Shown piece by piece: positions 1-6,530 of a stretch of 7,823 nt of DNA. The translations under genes and the position numbers were made by a program. This DNA comes from RI-283 sp964487925 (GTDB lineage: Bacteria > Pseudomonadota > Gammaproteobacteria > SZUA-140): the NCBI GenBank assembly GCA_964487925.1, contig CAZASZ010000075.1:1-7823 (forward strand). Reading direction: 5' to 3'. The notes below the pieces were generated by a model. It worked only from the letters and a program-made list of their open reading frames with translations, searched no databases and had not been told where the DNA came from. The stretch's first letter is position 1. Every line of letters starts with the position of its first letter.

Positions 1-315
1 ATCGAGCTCCATGATCTCCTCTCCGCTCATCATGGGTTTGATCCGCTGAAGGACGAATTCGACCAATCCAGGTTGATCGATGCGGTGCAGGATGTCACTG
101 CGGATCAGGATGCCTCCGATGACCTCGTCATCAAGTTCCAAATGGATAAACGGAAAGTCCACCAATAAATGCAGAGCCTTCTGAACGGCAAAACTGCCAA
201 TGCTCGCATTCCTACCAAGGATCAGACCGTCACGAACCATGGGTACTCGAAGTTCACGGATCCGTGCCTCAAGATGGGCGACGTGGCCCCATTGCGTGTT
301 TTGGATTGTATACAT
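1..315 (-). CDS. Unrecognised protein, N-terminal part (runs off left edge)
   Basis: An open frame of 105 codons runs leftward from an ATG at 313-315 to the window edge with no stop, so the C-terminus is missing. The start is supported by an AGGTGG ribosome binding site at 324-329, 8 nt before the ATG; an in-frame GTG at 358-360 has no such site. The protein begins MYTIQNTQWGHVAHLEARIR. It then has a mixed hydrophobic/acidic stretch around residues 45-80 (ALHLLVDFPFIHLELDDEV, then GGILIRSDILHRID). There is no signal peptide, membrane helix or catalytic motif that I recognise, so it is probably cytosolic. It lies downstream of sthA on the same strand, but 308 bp of spacer with its own candidate promoters suggest separate transcription. 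That it is a real gene is likely from the RBS, the length and the absence of competing frames. Its function is unknown. Confidence 0.7.
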   Translation of the reverse strand, partial: MYTIQNTQWGHVAHLEARIRELRVPMVRDGLILGRNASIGSFAVQKALHLLVDFPFIHLELDDEVIGGILIRSDILHRIDQPGLVEFVLQRIKPMMSGEEIMELD

Positions 316-323
316 ATTTCGGC

Positions 324-329
324 CCACCT
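324..329 (-). promoter_or_regulatory. Ribosome binding site of the left-edge gene
   Basis: On the minus strand this reads AGGTGG, 8 nt from the ATG at 315. It decides the start of the partial gene in favour of this ATG over the in-frame GTG at 360. Confidence 0.6.
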
Positions 330-365
330 GATGTCGTTTTTCATCGCGTCTATATTTCACCTTTG

Positions 366-422
366 ATGCTAAGTTCGGCAGCCGAAATTTGCAAGATATT
401 TTCCATATTTTTTTTATGACAA
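366..422 (-). promoter_or_regulatory. Two overlapping candidate sigma-70 promoters for the left-edge gene
   Basis: Read on the minus strand, P1 has a -35 TTGTCA (417-422), an 18-nt spacer and a -10 TATCTT (393-398). P2 has a -35 TTGCAA (389-394), a 17-nt spacer and a -10 TAGCAT (366-371). Each box matches consensus at four or five of six positions. Both point at the gene starting at 315 and would give leaders of roughly 45 to 70 nt. The surrounding DNA is AT-rich, with a run of eight T at 408-415 on the plus strand. This was found by eye; one of the two may be chance. Confidence 0.35.
374..386. promoter_or_regulatory. Perfect 13-bp dyad, possible operator
   Basis: TTCGGC-A-GCCGAA is a perfect inverted repeat with 6-bp arms and one central base. 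The loop is too small for a transcription terminator hairpin and no T-run follows, so a protein-binding site fits better. It lies wholly inside the spacer of candidate promoter P2 and at about the expected start point of P1, where a repressor would act. The binding protein is unknown. Confidence 0.35.
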
Positions 423-623
423 TATCGTTTCTTGACTGAATTGCTTGGGGGTTGGCGCGAGATCAATATCGCTCAAGATGAACAGATCAGGGTCGTTTGG
501 GGACGTATTAGGGCAGGTTGTCAAGCGAAGCGGGGGAGTCATGGCAAGCGCTGAGCGGGAATTGATAAATTACGAAATCGCCCACTTCAGATGCAAATTC
601 TTCAGGCGATGTACGATGGTGCG

Positions 624-2057
624 TTAGCCGCCGGCAGTAGCGATATTGGTGTCGAGGTTTGGGCGCCGGTTGAGTTTATGCAAGGCGTTTAGCGCGGCAA
701 CACGGTAGGCCTCGGCCAGAGTGGGAAAGTTGAAGATGTTTTCGACGAATTCCTCTACATGCATCCCCTTGAGGATGGCGATTTGACCGATATGGATGAG
801 CTCTGCCGCACCTTCTCCGACGATGTGGACTCCTAATACCTGGCCGTTGTCGGCGCCCACCACGAGCTTGAGCAGGCCTTCCTGGATACCTGATATATGT
901 CCGCGGGCGATTTCATCGAAACCAGCGGTGCCGGAGATGACCGGACCGTATTGTTCGCGGGCTGCGACTTCGCAGAGTCCGACAGAGGCCATTTCCGGGA
1001 TCGTGAAGATGCCGATCGGGATCGTCCTGGCCAAATGGGCCGAAGGAAGGTCCAGGGCATGACAGACGGCCTGGCGGCCTTGCTCCATAGATGTCGAGGC
1101 CAGGGCCGGTGGGCCGATGACGTCACCCACGGCATAGATGTGTTGGGCTGCGGTGCGAAAATACTTGTCGACCTCGATTAGGCCTCTGGAGGTCAGTTCG
1201 ACGCCAGTGCAGTCCAGATTTAGCGTCTCAATATTGGCGACACGACCTAGCGCGAATAGCACTTTCTCGCTGACGATCTCCTCACCATTTTCCAGTGTAC
1301 AACGTACGCTGGTGATACCATCCCATTCAACGGACTTAGTGCGTTGGCCGCCGATATAGCTGCCACCGAATCGCTCCAGGGTCTCGATGTAGCGTTGACT
1401 GAGTTCGGGCTCTAGGAAACTTAAGGGGCGATCGCCTTTATCGATGATCGTGACCTTGGACCCCAATACCGCCAGAATAGAGGCATATTCGGTGGCGATA
1501 ACACCTGCCCCAAGCACGGTAAGTGACTTGGGTACATAGATCATGGACAGGATCGAGTCGCTGTCGTAAATGTGTTCGTGATCAATCGGAATATCGTCGG
1601 GATTGCGGGGGCGGGTACCTGTCGCAAGAATGACAAAACGTGCCTCAATGGTCTGCTTTTTCCCATTCGGTTGCAGGACCTCAATATGATGCGGGTCGAG
1701 AAAACGCGCCTGACCGTGCATATAGGTGATGTCGTTGCGCTCGATCTGGCGGTACATATAGTTGCTATGCGCCTGTATAACCGACTGCAAGTGGGAAAGC
1801 AGTCCCGAGAATTCGACCGCTTCGCCGGTTTCGATGCCCATTTTCTCGATGGTGTTTTGTGCCCTCCAAAACTGCATGACGCTTTCACGCAGTGTCTTGC
1901 TGGGAATCGTGCCGCGGTGCACGCAGGCGCCGCCGATCTGCCGGTCCCGTTCGATCAACGCAACACTTTCCCCTTCCTTGGACGCCTTGATCGCGGCTTT
2001 TTGCCCCGCCGGGCCGCCGCCGATGATTACGAAATCGAATGTCTTCGAACTATTCAT
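624..2057 (-). CDS. sthA: Soluble pyridine nucleotide transhydrogenase (Si-specific NAD(P)+ transhydrogenase)
   Basis: This is a cytosolic FAD enzyme that transfers hydride between NADPH and NAD+, mainly to drain excess NADPH. The 477-residue protein (E. coli SthA is 466) has the FAD-binding IIGGGPAG at 11-18, the second nucleotide-binding GAGVIATE at 183-190, YDSDSILSM at 164-172, and YAVGDVIG at 308-315. The redox-site region reads GGACVHRGTIPSK (42-54): Cys45 is kept but the second cysteine is Thr50. The C-terminal FNFPTLAEAYR (442-452) lacks the His-Pro pair used by lipoamide dehydrogenase. Both changes are typical of SthA and argue against Lpd, glutathione reductase or MerA. The C-terminus carries a short extra tail after the conserved VAALNALHKL. 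The start ATG overlaps the stop of the upstream HDOD gene as ATGA and has only a weak ribosome binding site, so translation is probably coupled. No clear terminator follows. Confidence 0.93.
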   Translation of the reverse strand: MNSSKTFDFVIIGGGPAGQKAAIKASKEGESVALIERDRQIGGACVHRGTIPSKTLRESVMQFWRAQNTIEKMGIETGEAVEFSGLLSHLQSVIQAHSNYMYRQIERNDITYMHGQARFLDPHHIEVLQPNGKKQTIEARFVILATGTRPRNPDDIPIDHEHIYDSDSILSMIYVPKSLTVLGAGVIATEYASILAVLGSKVTIIDKGDRPLSFLEPELSQRYIETLERFGGSYIGGQRTKSVEWDGITSVRCTLENGEEIVSEKVLFALGRVANIETLNLDCTGVELTSRGLIEVDKYFRTAAQHIYAVGDVIGPPALASTSMEQGRQAVCHALDLPSAHLARTIPIGIFTIPEMASVGLCEVAAREQYGPVISGTAGFDEIARGHISGIQEGLLKLVVGADNGQVLGVHIVGEGAAELIHIGQIAILKGMHVEEFVENIFNFPTLAEAYRVAALNALHKLNRRPNLDTNIATAGG

Positions 2058-2938
2058 AACGATAAGGCTTCGATCATTTCCTTGACCAAACCCTGCTTCT
2101 CGATGAGCGCCGTCACGTCGTCGGGATATAGATTGAGTTCGGCGATTGCGGGCAGGTTGCGAAGATATTCTTCGTCCATCTTAGCGTCGCGAATCATTGT
2201 CGTTGTGAAGGCATCTGAGCAGTGAACTATCATTGCCTCTTTGGCGAAGGAGGTAGCGAGGTTGTAGGACTGATAGTAGGCGATGCTTTCAATGACCGGA
2301 TCAGGGAGCTTCCATTTCGTAGCCAGCATGACACCGACGGGGACGTCAAATTCTTCCATGAGGATCGTGATGTCCTCGTGGCTGGGGGATATGTCACGCT
2401 TTGAGCCGATATCGATCATAGCCTGGAGTACTACGGGCTTTCCGATCTCATGGAGAAGGCCACACAAAAAGGCGGATTCAACGTTATAACGCAGTGTCCG
2501 TGCGATCTCCTTAGACCAGGTGCCGGAGGCGAGGGCGTGTTGCCACAAATAGGACAGGGTTTTTTCCTGCCCTTTGACGCTAAAGAGTTGTGCCTTGACG
2601 ACCATCGCAAGCGTAATTTCTGAAATGACTCGGAAACCGAGTCTGGCCACCGCCTGTTGCAACGAAACGATCTTGTTGTTGCCCAGGTAAGCCGCTGAAT
2701 TGGCGATTTGCAGCAGATGTGCGGCAAGCGATTGATCGCGGTAGATGAGCTTCGCGAGCTCGGACGCGTCGCTCGTCTCGTCACGGGCCATCGAGAGTGT
2801 TTCCCGAGCCACTTCCGGAAGCATCGGTAGGTCGAGTGATTCTGCCTCGACTTTCTCCGCCAGAGCTTGGCGGAAGGTGTCGGTCACGATCGCGGCCTCG
2901 TCGATTTGTGCTAGAGAAGTCATAGTGATTGGTCTCAT
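2054..2938 (-). CDS. HDOD-domain protein with degenerate HD site (HDOD-1)
   Basis: HDOD proteins are a non-catalytic or poorly understood branch of the HD superfamily, often linked to signalling and stress. This 294-residue protein opens with the usual LPMLPEVARETLSMA (37-51), followed by LAKLIYRDQSLAAHLLQIAN (61-80), the NSAAYLG segment and LQQAVARLGFRVISEI (93-108). The HD-like core is AFLCGLLHEIGK (156-167). The HD pair reads His163-Glu164, the later His of the family is Asp198 (EFDVPVG), and the usual HH near 221 is YY. Metal binding therefore looks lost. There is no receiver, GGDEF or EAL domain and no membrane segment. The first ATG has no ribosome binding site; an ATG at 2923 (residue 6), with a faint GAG upstream, is an equally good start. 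The stop overlaps the sthA start by 4 nt. mltF ends 120 bp upstream on the same strand. Confidence 0.87.
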   Translation of the reverse strand: MRPITMTSLAQIDEAAIVTDTFRQALAEKVEAESLDLPMLPEVARETLSMARDETSDASELAKLIYRDQSLAAHLLQIANSAAYLGNNKIVSLQQAVARLGFRVISEITLAMVVKAQLFSVKGQEKTLSYLWQHALASGTWSKEIARTLRYNVESAFLCGLLHEIGKPVVLQAMIDIGSKRDISPSHEDITILMEEFDVPVGVMLATKWKLPDPVIESIAYYQSYNLATSFAKEAMIVHCSDAFTTTMIRDAKMDEEYLRNLPAIAELNLYPDDVTALIEKQGLVKEMIEALSL

Positions 2939-3058
2939 TCGGTCGATGGATCAATCATTATTGCGGCGTAATTAGGTCAGCCTTTAATTTGGGGGCGAGT
3001 TGGGCCGGGGCCTGACGCTTGGGCGACAACGGCTATCACGGGCTGTTCGGGAATACGG

Positions 3059-4465
3059 CTAGAGAAGGGTGGCCGTCAGCTGTCCGGCAATCAGGTCGCG
3101 TTCCAGAATATCGCGGTAATTGCGGATACGTTGTACATACTCGACGGCTTCGGTGCCCCGAGCATAACCACTGTGGAGCGTTTTGTAATAGTCGCGGCGA
3201 GTCAGCAGTGGGAGCACGTTTTTGAGGTCCGCCCACTTGTTGGGATTCTTGCCCAGGCGGCGAGCAAGGACACGACTATCCAGTATATGACCCATGCCGA
3301 TGTTGTAGGCGGCGAGACCGATCCAGATTCGATTCTGTCCTGTGACCGCGTCTGGAAGTCGATCAATGAGTTCTCTCAGGTAACGAGCGCCTCCCTCGAT
3401 ACTCTGTTCGGGATCTAGGCGACTGTTTAGGCCCAGGGTGCGCGCAGTATTGAGGGTCAGCATCATAAGGCCTCTGACTCCTGTGGGGCTGCGGGCAAGA
3501 TTGTTCCAATGAGATTCCTGATAGGCTAGGGCTGCCAGCAGCGTCCAGGGCAGTTGATGTAGCGAGGCGGCCTCCTCAAAGTGTGGTTGGTAGCGAGGCA
3601 GTCGACGCAGAATACGGCGTTGAAAGACCCGGGTGTCAACATAATCAAAGGTCTTGATATGGCCGTAGTTGCGTTCGTAGATATCCCTAAGCTGACCGTT
3701 CTTGCGAATCAGTTCGAACCATTGGCTCACGAATGCGTGTAAGGCGGTGGCGCGTTCAGGAAGCAACCAGGCTAAGGGTTGAGGCTGAGTCAGGTTCATG
3801 GCGACTCTGAGGTTTGGGTAGAAGCGCTGGTTGATGGCGACGATGTTGGAGTCCGCGACCGTGCAATCGGCCTCACCCTCGGTGATCGTTTGAAACAGCT
3901 GTTCGGTCGAGAGCGAATCTGTGGTGACCCAGTTCAATTCGGGTATCGATCGCCGTAGTTTTCGGAGCATCATGACATAACTGGTCCCTTCCGGTATCAG
4001 TATGGATAGCCCGGGCAGGTCCGCGACATGTTTGGGGGAGGGGACCTCGCGTCGACAAACGACCTGCTGGCGGACCTCCATATACGAAGGGGTAAACAGG
4101 CCGATTCCGTCTCGCTGGGGTAGCCTGGTGATACCCGCCGCTGCGATATCGCCTGTGCCTGCACGGATCGAATGCATGATATCGTCCATGGAGTCCAGGA
4201 AACGGTAGTGTACGCTGACCCCCATATATTCGGCGAACGCCTGCGTGAGCTGATATTCAAAGCCCGTTGGCCCGTCGCGGCCCTGGAAATAAGTGGTCGG
4301 GGCGTTCCGGGTCAGGACCGTCAGGGTTTTCTCGGCCTTGATTAATTTAAGGTCACGGTGCGGCGTCAACTGGGCGTCGCGCCATAAGGACCATATGCCG
4401 ATAGCCGTCGTCATGGACAGACCCATGGCGAGGAATAGCGCAAACTGCCACTTGAACCAGCGCAT
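3059..4465 (-). CDS. mltF: Membrane-bound lytic murein transglycosylase F
   Basis: MltF cleaves the MurNAc-GlcNAc bond of peptidoglycan with 1,6-anhydro ring formation, in the periplasm. The 468-residue protein has an N-terminal hydrophobic segment (about 7-27, after MRWFKWQ) that serves as signal or anchor. No lipobox cysteine is visible. Residues about 45-270 form the solute-binding-protein-like (PBPb) domain: YFQGRDGPTGFEYQL at 59-73, DIAAAGI at 106-112, and ADCTVADSN at 199-207. The C-terminal SLT domain (about 290-455) has catalytic Glu317 in AYQESHW, then SPTGVRGLMMLTLNTA (326-341), AAYNIGMGH (385-393) and YVQRIRNY (443-450). These motifs match E. coli MltF closely. The long C-terminal tail of the enterobacterial protein (518 residues) is missing. 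The ATG has only a weak ribosome binding site. The gene is divergent from HDOD-2 and shares a 253-bp control region with it. Confidence 0.94.
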   Translation of the reverse strand: MRWFKWQFALFLAMGLSMTTAIGIWSLWRDAQLTPHRDLKLIKAEKTLTVLTRNAPTTYFQGRDGPTGFEYQLTQAFAEYMGVSVHYRFLDSMDDIMHSIRAGTGDIAAAGITRLPQRDGIGLFTPSYMEVRQQVVCRREVPSPKHVADLPGLSILIPEGTSYVMMLRKLRRSIPELNWVTTDSLSTEQLFQTITEGEADCTVADSNIVAINQRFYPNLRVAMNLTQPQPLAWLLPERATALHAFVSQWFELIRKNGQLRDIYERNYGHIKTFDYVDTRVFQRRILRRLPRYQPHFEEAASLHQLPWTLLAALAYQESHWNNLARSPTGVRGLMMLTLNTARTLGLNSRLDPEQSIEGGARYLRELIDRLPDAVTGQNRIWIGLAAYNIGMGHILDSRVLARRLGKNPNKWADLKNVLPLLTRRDYYKTLHSGYARGTEAVEYVQRIRNYRDILERDLIAGQLTATLL

Positions 4466-4505
4466 CTTCGAATATCAATACCCGGGGGCTAGGGACCCTA
4501 AATCT

Positions 4506-4511
4506 ATCATA
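4506..4511 (-). promoter_or_regulatory. Possible -10 box for mltF
   Basis: On the minus strand this reads TATGAT (five of six to consensus), about 40 bp before the mltF ATG. The expected -35 region (about 4529-4534) has no good match, so the promoter may be weak or activator-dependent. It falls beside the inverted repeat at 4533-4559. Confidence 0.25.
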
Positions 4512-4532
4512 GCGGTCTGTCTTATGTGAGCT

Positions 4533-4559
4533 TGACGTGCAGAGGTATGATGCAGGTCA
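4533..4559. promoter_or_regulatory. Imperfect inverted repeat between mltF and HDOD-2, possible operator
   Basis: TGACGTGCA (4533-4541) and TGCAGGTCA (4551-4559) are inverted copies with one mismatched position in nine, separated by 9 nt. The arms fit a dimeric regulator binding on one face of the helix. The repeat sits at the predicted -35 region of the leftward mltF promoter and of the rightward HDOD-2 promoter at once. Neither promoter has a good -35 box. It does not match the CRP or LexA consensus. The regulator is unknown. Confidence 0.35.
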
Positions 4560-4575
4560 CAATCCTGTATGTTTT

Positions 4576-4581
4576 TATAAT
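4576..4581 (+). promoter_or_regulatory. Consensus -10 box for HDOD-2
   Basis: A perfect TATAAT lies in the divergent region. The hexamers 16-18 nt upstream do not resemble TTGACA, and the right arm of the inverted repeat falls there. Transcription from here would begin near 4588 and give a leader of about 130 nt before the start at 4719. I see no recognisable riboswitch in that leader. Confidence 0.4.
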
Positions 4582-4705
4582 GAGAGATTATACAGTGTAC
4601 GCTGCAAGCAATGATCTTGCCCGCTCTCAAGAATATTGCGGAAAACGGCGCTAAACGAGAACATGTTTCAGGATGGCTTTACACTACAACTCGCACCGCG
4701 CGAAT

Positions 4706-4711
4706 GGAAGG
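4706..4711 (+). promoter_or_regulatory. Ribosome binding site that sets the HDOD-2 start
   Basis: GGAAGG lies 7 nt before the ATG at 4719. The earlier in-frame ATG at 4611 has no Shine-Dalgarno sequence, and the 36 residues it would add do not look like part of the HDOD family. Confidence 0.65.
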
Positions 4712-4718
4712 CAGCACC

Positions 4719-5579
4719 ATGAAAAATGATGTTTCACTCAGGCTCGAGCATCTTTGGAAGGACTTCGTCCGTGACGTTGGCGCCAACCGCATCTTGTTTC
4801 CGAGCATGCCGGAGATCGCTCTAAGGGTGCGTAAGTTACTCGCGGAACCCGATGTGACCTCGGGGCGTATTGCTCAGATCATCAATAGTGACCCGGTGTT
4901 AGGGTCGCGTCTAATTCGTGCGACAAACGGTCCGATGTGCCGGGGCAGACAGAATATCTACGACCTCAAAGGCGCAGTGACCCGTTTGGGGCTTGCCGGC
5001 GTTCGATCGATCGTCATGAGCTACGCTGTCGAGCAGGTCTACGCGAACAACCTGGTGCAACACCCAATGCGCAAGCGCCTACTTCGGGAAATCTGGTCCC
5101 ACAGTACCCACGTGGCCGCTCTAAGTCATGTGATCGCTCATGGACATACGCGGCTCGAGCCCGAAAAAGCGATGTTTGCCGGTTTGATCCACGATATAGG
5201 GAAGCTACCGTTGGTTGAATACCTGGAGTGCGTTCCGGAGCTCTTCGATCAGCCCAAGAATCTCCACAAGGTCCTGTCCGTTTTGCATGGGCGTGCGGGT
5301 GAGATGATCTTGAAGCGGTGGCAGTTTGCCGAGGAGACTATTCAGGTCGTCAGGGAACACGATGACTATATGCGGCCGGCAGCTTGGCAGGCGGATTATG
5401 TCGATGTCGTGCTGGTGGCGAATCTGCTAAGCCATATCGGTAGCGACCATCCTTGCACACAAGTCGATTGGACCCGGATCCCTGCGTTCGCGAACCTTGG
5501 CCTCACGCCAGAGGGCAGTATTGAGGCCATGAAGGCGGCCCACGATGAAATTCAGGAGATCAAGCAGCTCTTTGCCTAA
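4719..5579 (+). CDS. HDOD-domain protein with intact HD motif (HDOD-2)
   Basis: This second HDOD protein has 286 residues from the ATG at 4719, chosen for its strong GGAAGG site; the frame stays open back to an ATG at 4611. Family landmarks are LFPSMPEIALRVRKLL (about 26-41), IAQIINSDPVLGSRLIRATN (about 51-70) and LKGAVTRLGLAGVRSIVMSYA (83-103). The putative metal-site residues are better kept than in HDOD-1: His128 and His131 in WSHSTHV, His158-Asp159 in GLIHDIGK, His190 in LHGRAGEMIL, and His214 in REHDDY. There is no N-terminal receiver or output domain, so it stands alone and is probably cytosolic. The two HDOD proteins share fold landmarks but little exact sequence, so they are not a recent duplication. 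The gene is divergent from mltF and ends tail to tail with argF, overlapping its last 4 bp. HDOD biochemistry is poorly known, and no substrate is proposed. Confidence 0.9.
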   Translation: MKNDVSLRLEHLWKDFVRDVGANRILFPSMPEIALRVRKLLAEPDVTSGRIAQIINSDPVLGSRLIRATNGPMCRGRQNIYDLKGAVTRLGLAGVRSIVMSYAVEQVYANNLVQHPMRKRLLREIWSHSTHVAALSHVIAHGHTRLEPEKAMFAGLIHDIGKLPLVEYLECVPELFDQPKNLHKVLSVLHGRAGEMILKRWQFAEETIQVVREHDDYMRPAAWQADYVDVVLVANLLSHIGSDHPCTQVDWTRIPAFANLGLTPEGSIEAMKAAHDEIQEIKQLFA

Positions 5580-6490
5580 AAAGGCGCTCCGAGAATCCAC
5601 TCTAACAATGCCTTCTGGGCATGCAACCGATTCTCTGCCTCGGTCCAGACGATGCTTTGGGGGCCGTCTATGACCCCGTGACTGACCTCTTCGCCGCGAT
5701 GTGCCGGCAGGCAGTGCATGAACAACGCGTTATCGTCCGCCAAAGACATCAGGGCCTCATTGACTTGGTAGTCCTTGAAGGTTTGTCTACGCTCGCTGGC
5801 CTCCTCTTCCTGTCCCATGCTGGCCCAGACGTCGGTGGTGACGAGGTGTACGCCGTCCACGGCCTCTCTGGGGTGATCGCAAACCACGACATGATCGCCC
5901 GCTTCGGCCAGCAAATCACTGTTCGGGCCATAACCTTTGGGGCAGGCGATGCGCAACTGGAAACCCAGGATGCGGGCCGCTTCCATGTAGGAGTGGCACA
6001 TATTGTTGCCGTCGCCGATCCAGGCCGCGGAACGCCCATTGATATCGCCCTTGCTTTCGAAATAGGTTTGCATGTCGGCAAGCAACTGGCAGGGGTGATG
6101 GAGATCCGATAGACCGTTGATGACCGGTACTTTGGAGTGCGCGGCGAACCGAACCTGATCATCGTGGTGAAAGGTCCGCAGCATGACGGCATCTACCATG
6201 CCGGATAGTACGCGGGCGGTATCTTCGACCGGTTCGCCTCTGCCCAATTGACAGTCGCGCGGTGAAAGGAATAGCGCATGGCCGCCAAATTGCGTCATGC
6301 CGCTTTCGAACGAGACCCGTGTCCGTGTGGATGATTTTTCGAAAATCATGGCGAGCACGCGGTTCTTCAGCGGCTCGTAGAGCTCGCCTCGTTGTTGAAT
6401 ATCCTTCAGCTCGATACCGCGTATGATTAGAGCACGCAAAGTGTCGGTGGAGAGGTCCGAAAGTCGCAGGAAATGTTTTGGCGTCGTCAT
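5576..6490 (-). CDS. argF: Ornithine carbamoyltransferase
   Basis: ArgF joins carbamoyl phosphate to ornithine to give citrulline, the sixth step of arginine synthesis, in the cytosol. The 304-residue protein shows the carbamoyl-phosphate loop SSTRTR (53-58), the HPCQ motif (132-135), the DVWASMG ornithine-domain motif (220-226) and HCLPAHRGEEV with Cys260 (259-269). The length is that of the usual anabolic enzyme, and all key residues are present. The start is taken at the ATG at 6490 because MTTPKHFLRLSDLS matches the family N-terminus. An in-frame ATG at 6556 would add 22 atypical residues and overlap argD. No strong ribosome binding site precedes the chosen ATG. argD ends 40 bp upstream, so the two are very likely cotranscribed. 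The 3' end overlaps the end of the convergent HDOD-2 gene by 4 bp, with no terminator in between. Confidence 0.96.
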   Translation of the reverse strand: MTTPKHFLRLSDLSTDTLRALIIRGIELKDIQQRGELYEPLKNRVLAMIFEKSSTRTRVSFESGMTQFGGHALFLSPRDCQLGRGEPVEDTARVLSGMVDAVMLRTFHHDDQVRFAAHSKVPVINGLSDLHHPCQLLADMQTYFESKGDINGRSAAWIGDGNNMCHSYMEAARILGFQLRIACPKGYGPNSDLLAEAGDHVVVCDHPREAVDGVHLVTTDVWASMGQEEEASERRQTFKDYQVNEALMSLADDNALFMHCLPAHRGEEVSHGVIDGPQSIVWTEAENRLHAQKALLEWILGAPF

Positions 6491-6530
6491 GATTCGATAT
6501 GTCGATATACAGTTTTGAAAATGGTTTTGC

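Larger units (their letters stand above)
316..623. other. Non-coding spacer between sthA and the left-edge gene
   Basis: This 308-bp stretch holds the candidate promoters and dyad listed separately, all in its left half. In its right half I see only short repeats: CTTCAG as a direct repeat at 585-590 and 600-605, and a 6-bp inverted repeat at 577-582/605-610 (ATCGCC/GGCGAT) with a 22-nt loop just beyond the sthA stop. That inverted repeat is not followed by a convincing T-run on the minus strand. A 60-codon plus-strand frame starting with TTG at 445 has no convincing ribosome binding site or recognisable content. I find no RNA gene here. Confidence 0.5.

Noticed and set aside
577..610. Inverted repeat ATCGCC/GGCGAT just after the sthA stop, as a possible terminator
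   Set aside because: The stem is only 6 bp with a 22-nt loop, and the following minus-strand sequence is only loosely T-rich. It is too weak to call a terminator.
445..627. A 60-codon plus-strand frame in the spacer, overlapping the sthA stop
   Set aside because: It starts at TTG without a ribosome binding site, its composition is not clearly protein-like, and it ends inside the sthA stop region. An internal ATG at 541 has a purine-rich stretch only 2 nt upstream, too close to be convincing.
624..2057. Lipoamide dehydrogenase, glutathione reductase or mercuric reductase instead of SthA
   Set aside because: The second redox cysteine is Thr50, the C-terminal His-Pro motif is absent, and YDSDSIL plus the NFPTLAEAYRVAALN ending are SthA features.
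1572..2225. A 217-codon open frame on the plus strand opposite sthA and the end of HDOD-1
   Set aside because: It crosses the junction of two well-supported genes on the other strand, has no recognisable family features, and is explained by the codon usage of sthA. It is a shadow frame.
2939..3058. Possible terminator or promoter between mltF and HDOD-1
   Set aside because: There are short GGCC and AGCCGT repeats and an AATAAT hexamer, but no stable hairpin with a T-run and no -35 box at proper spacing. Neither a shared nor a separate transcript is supported.
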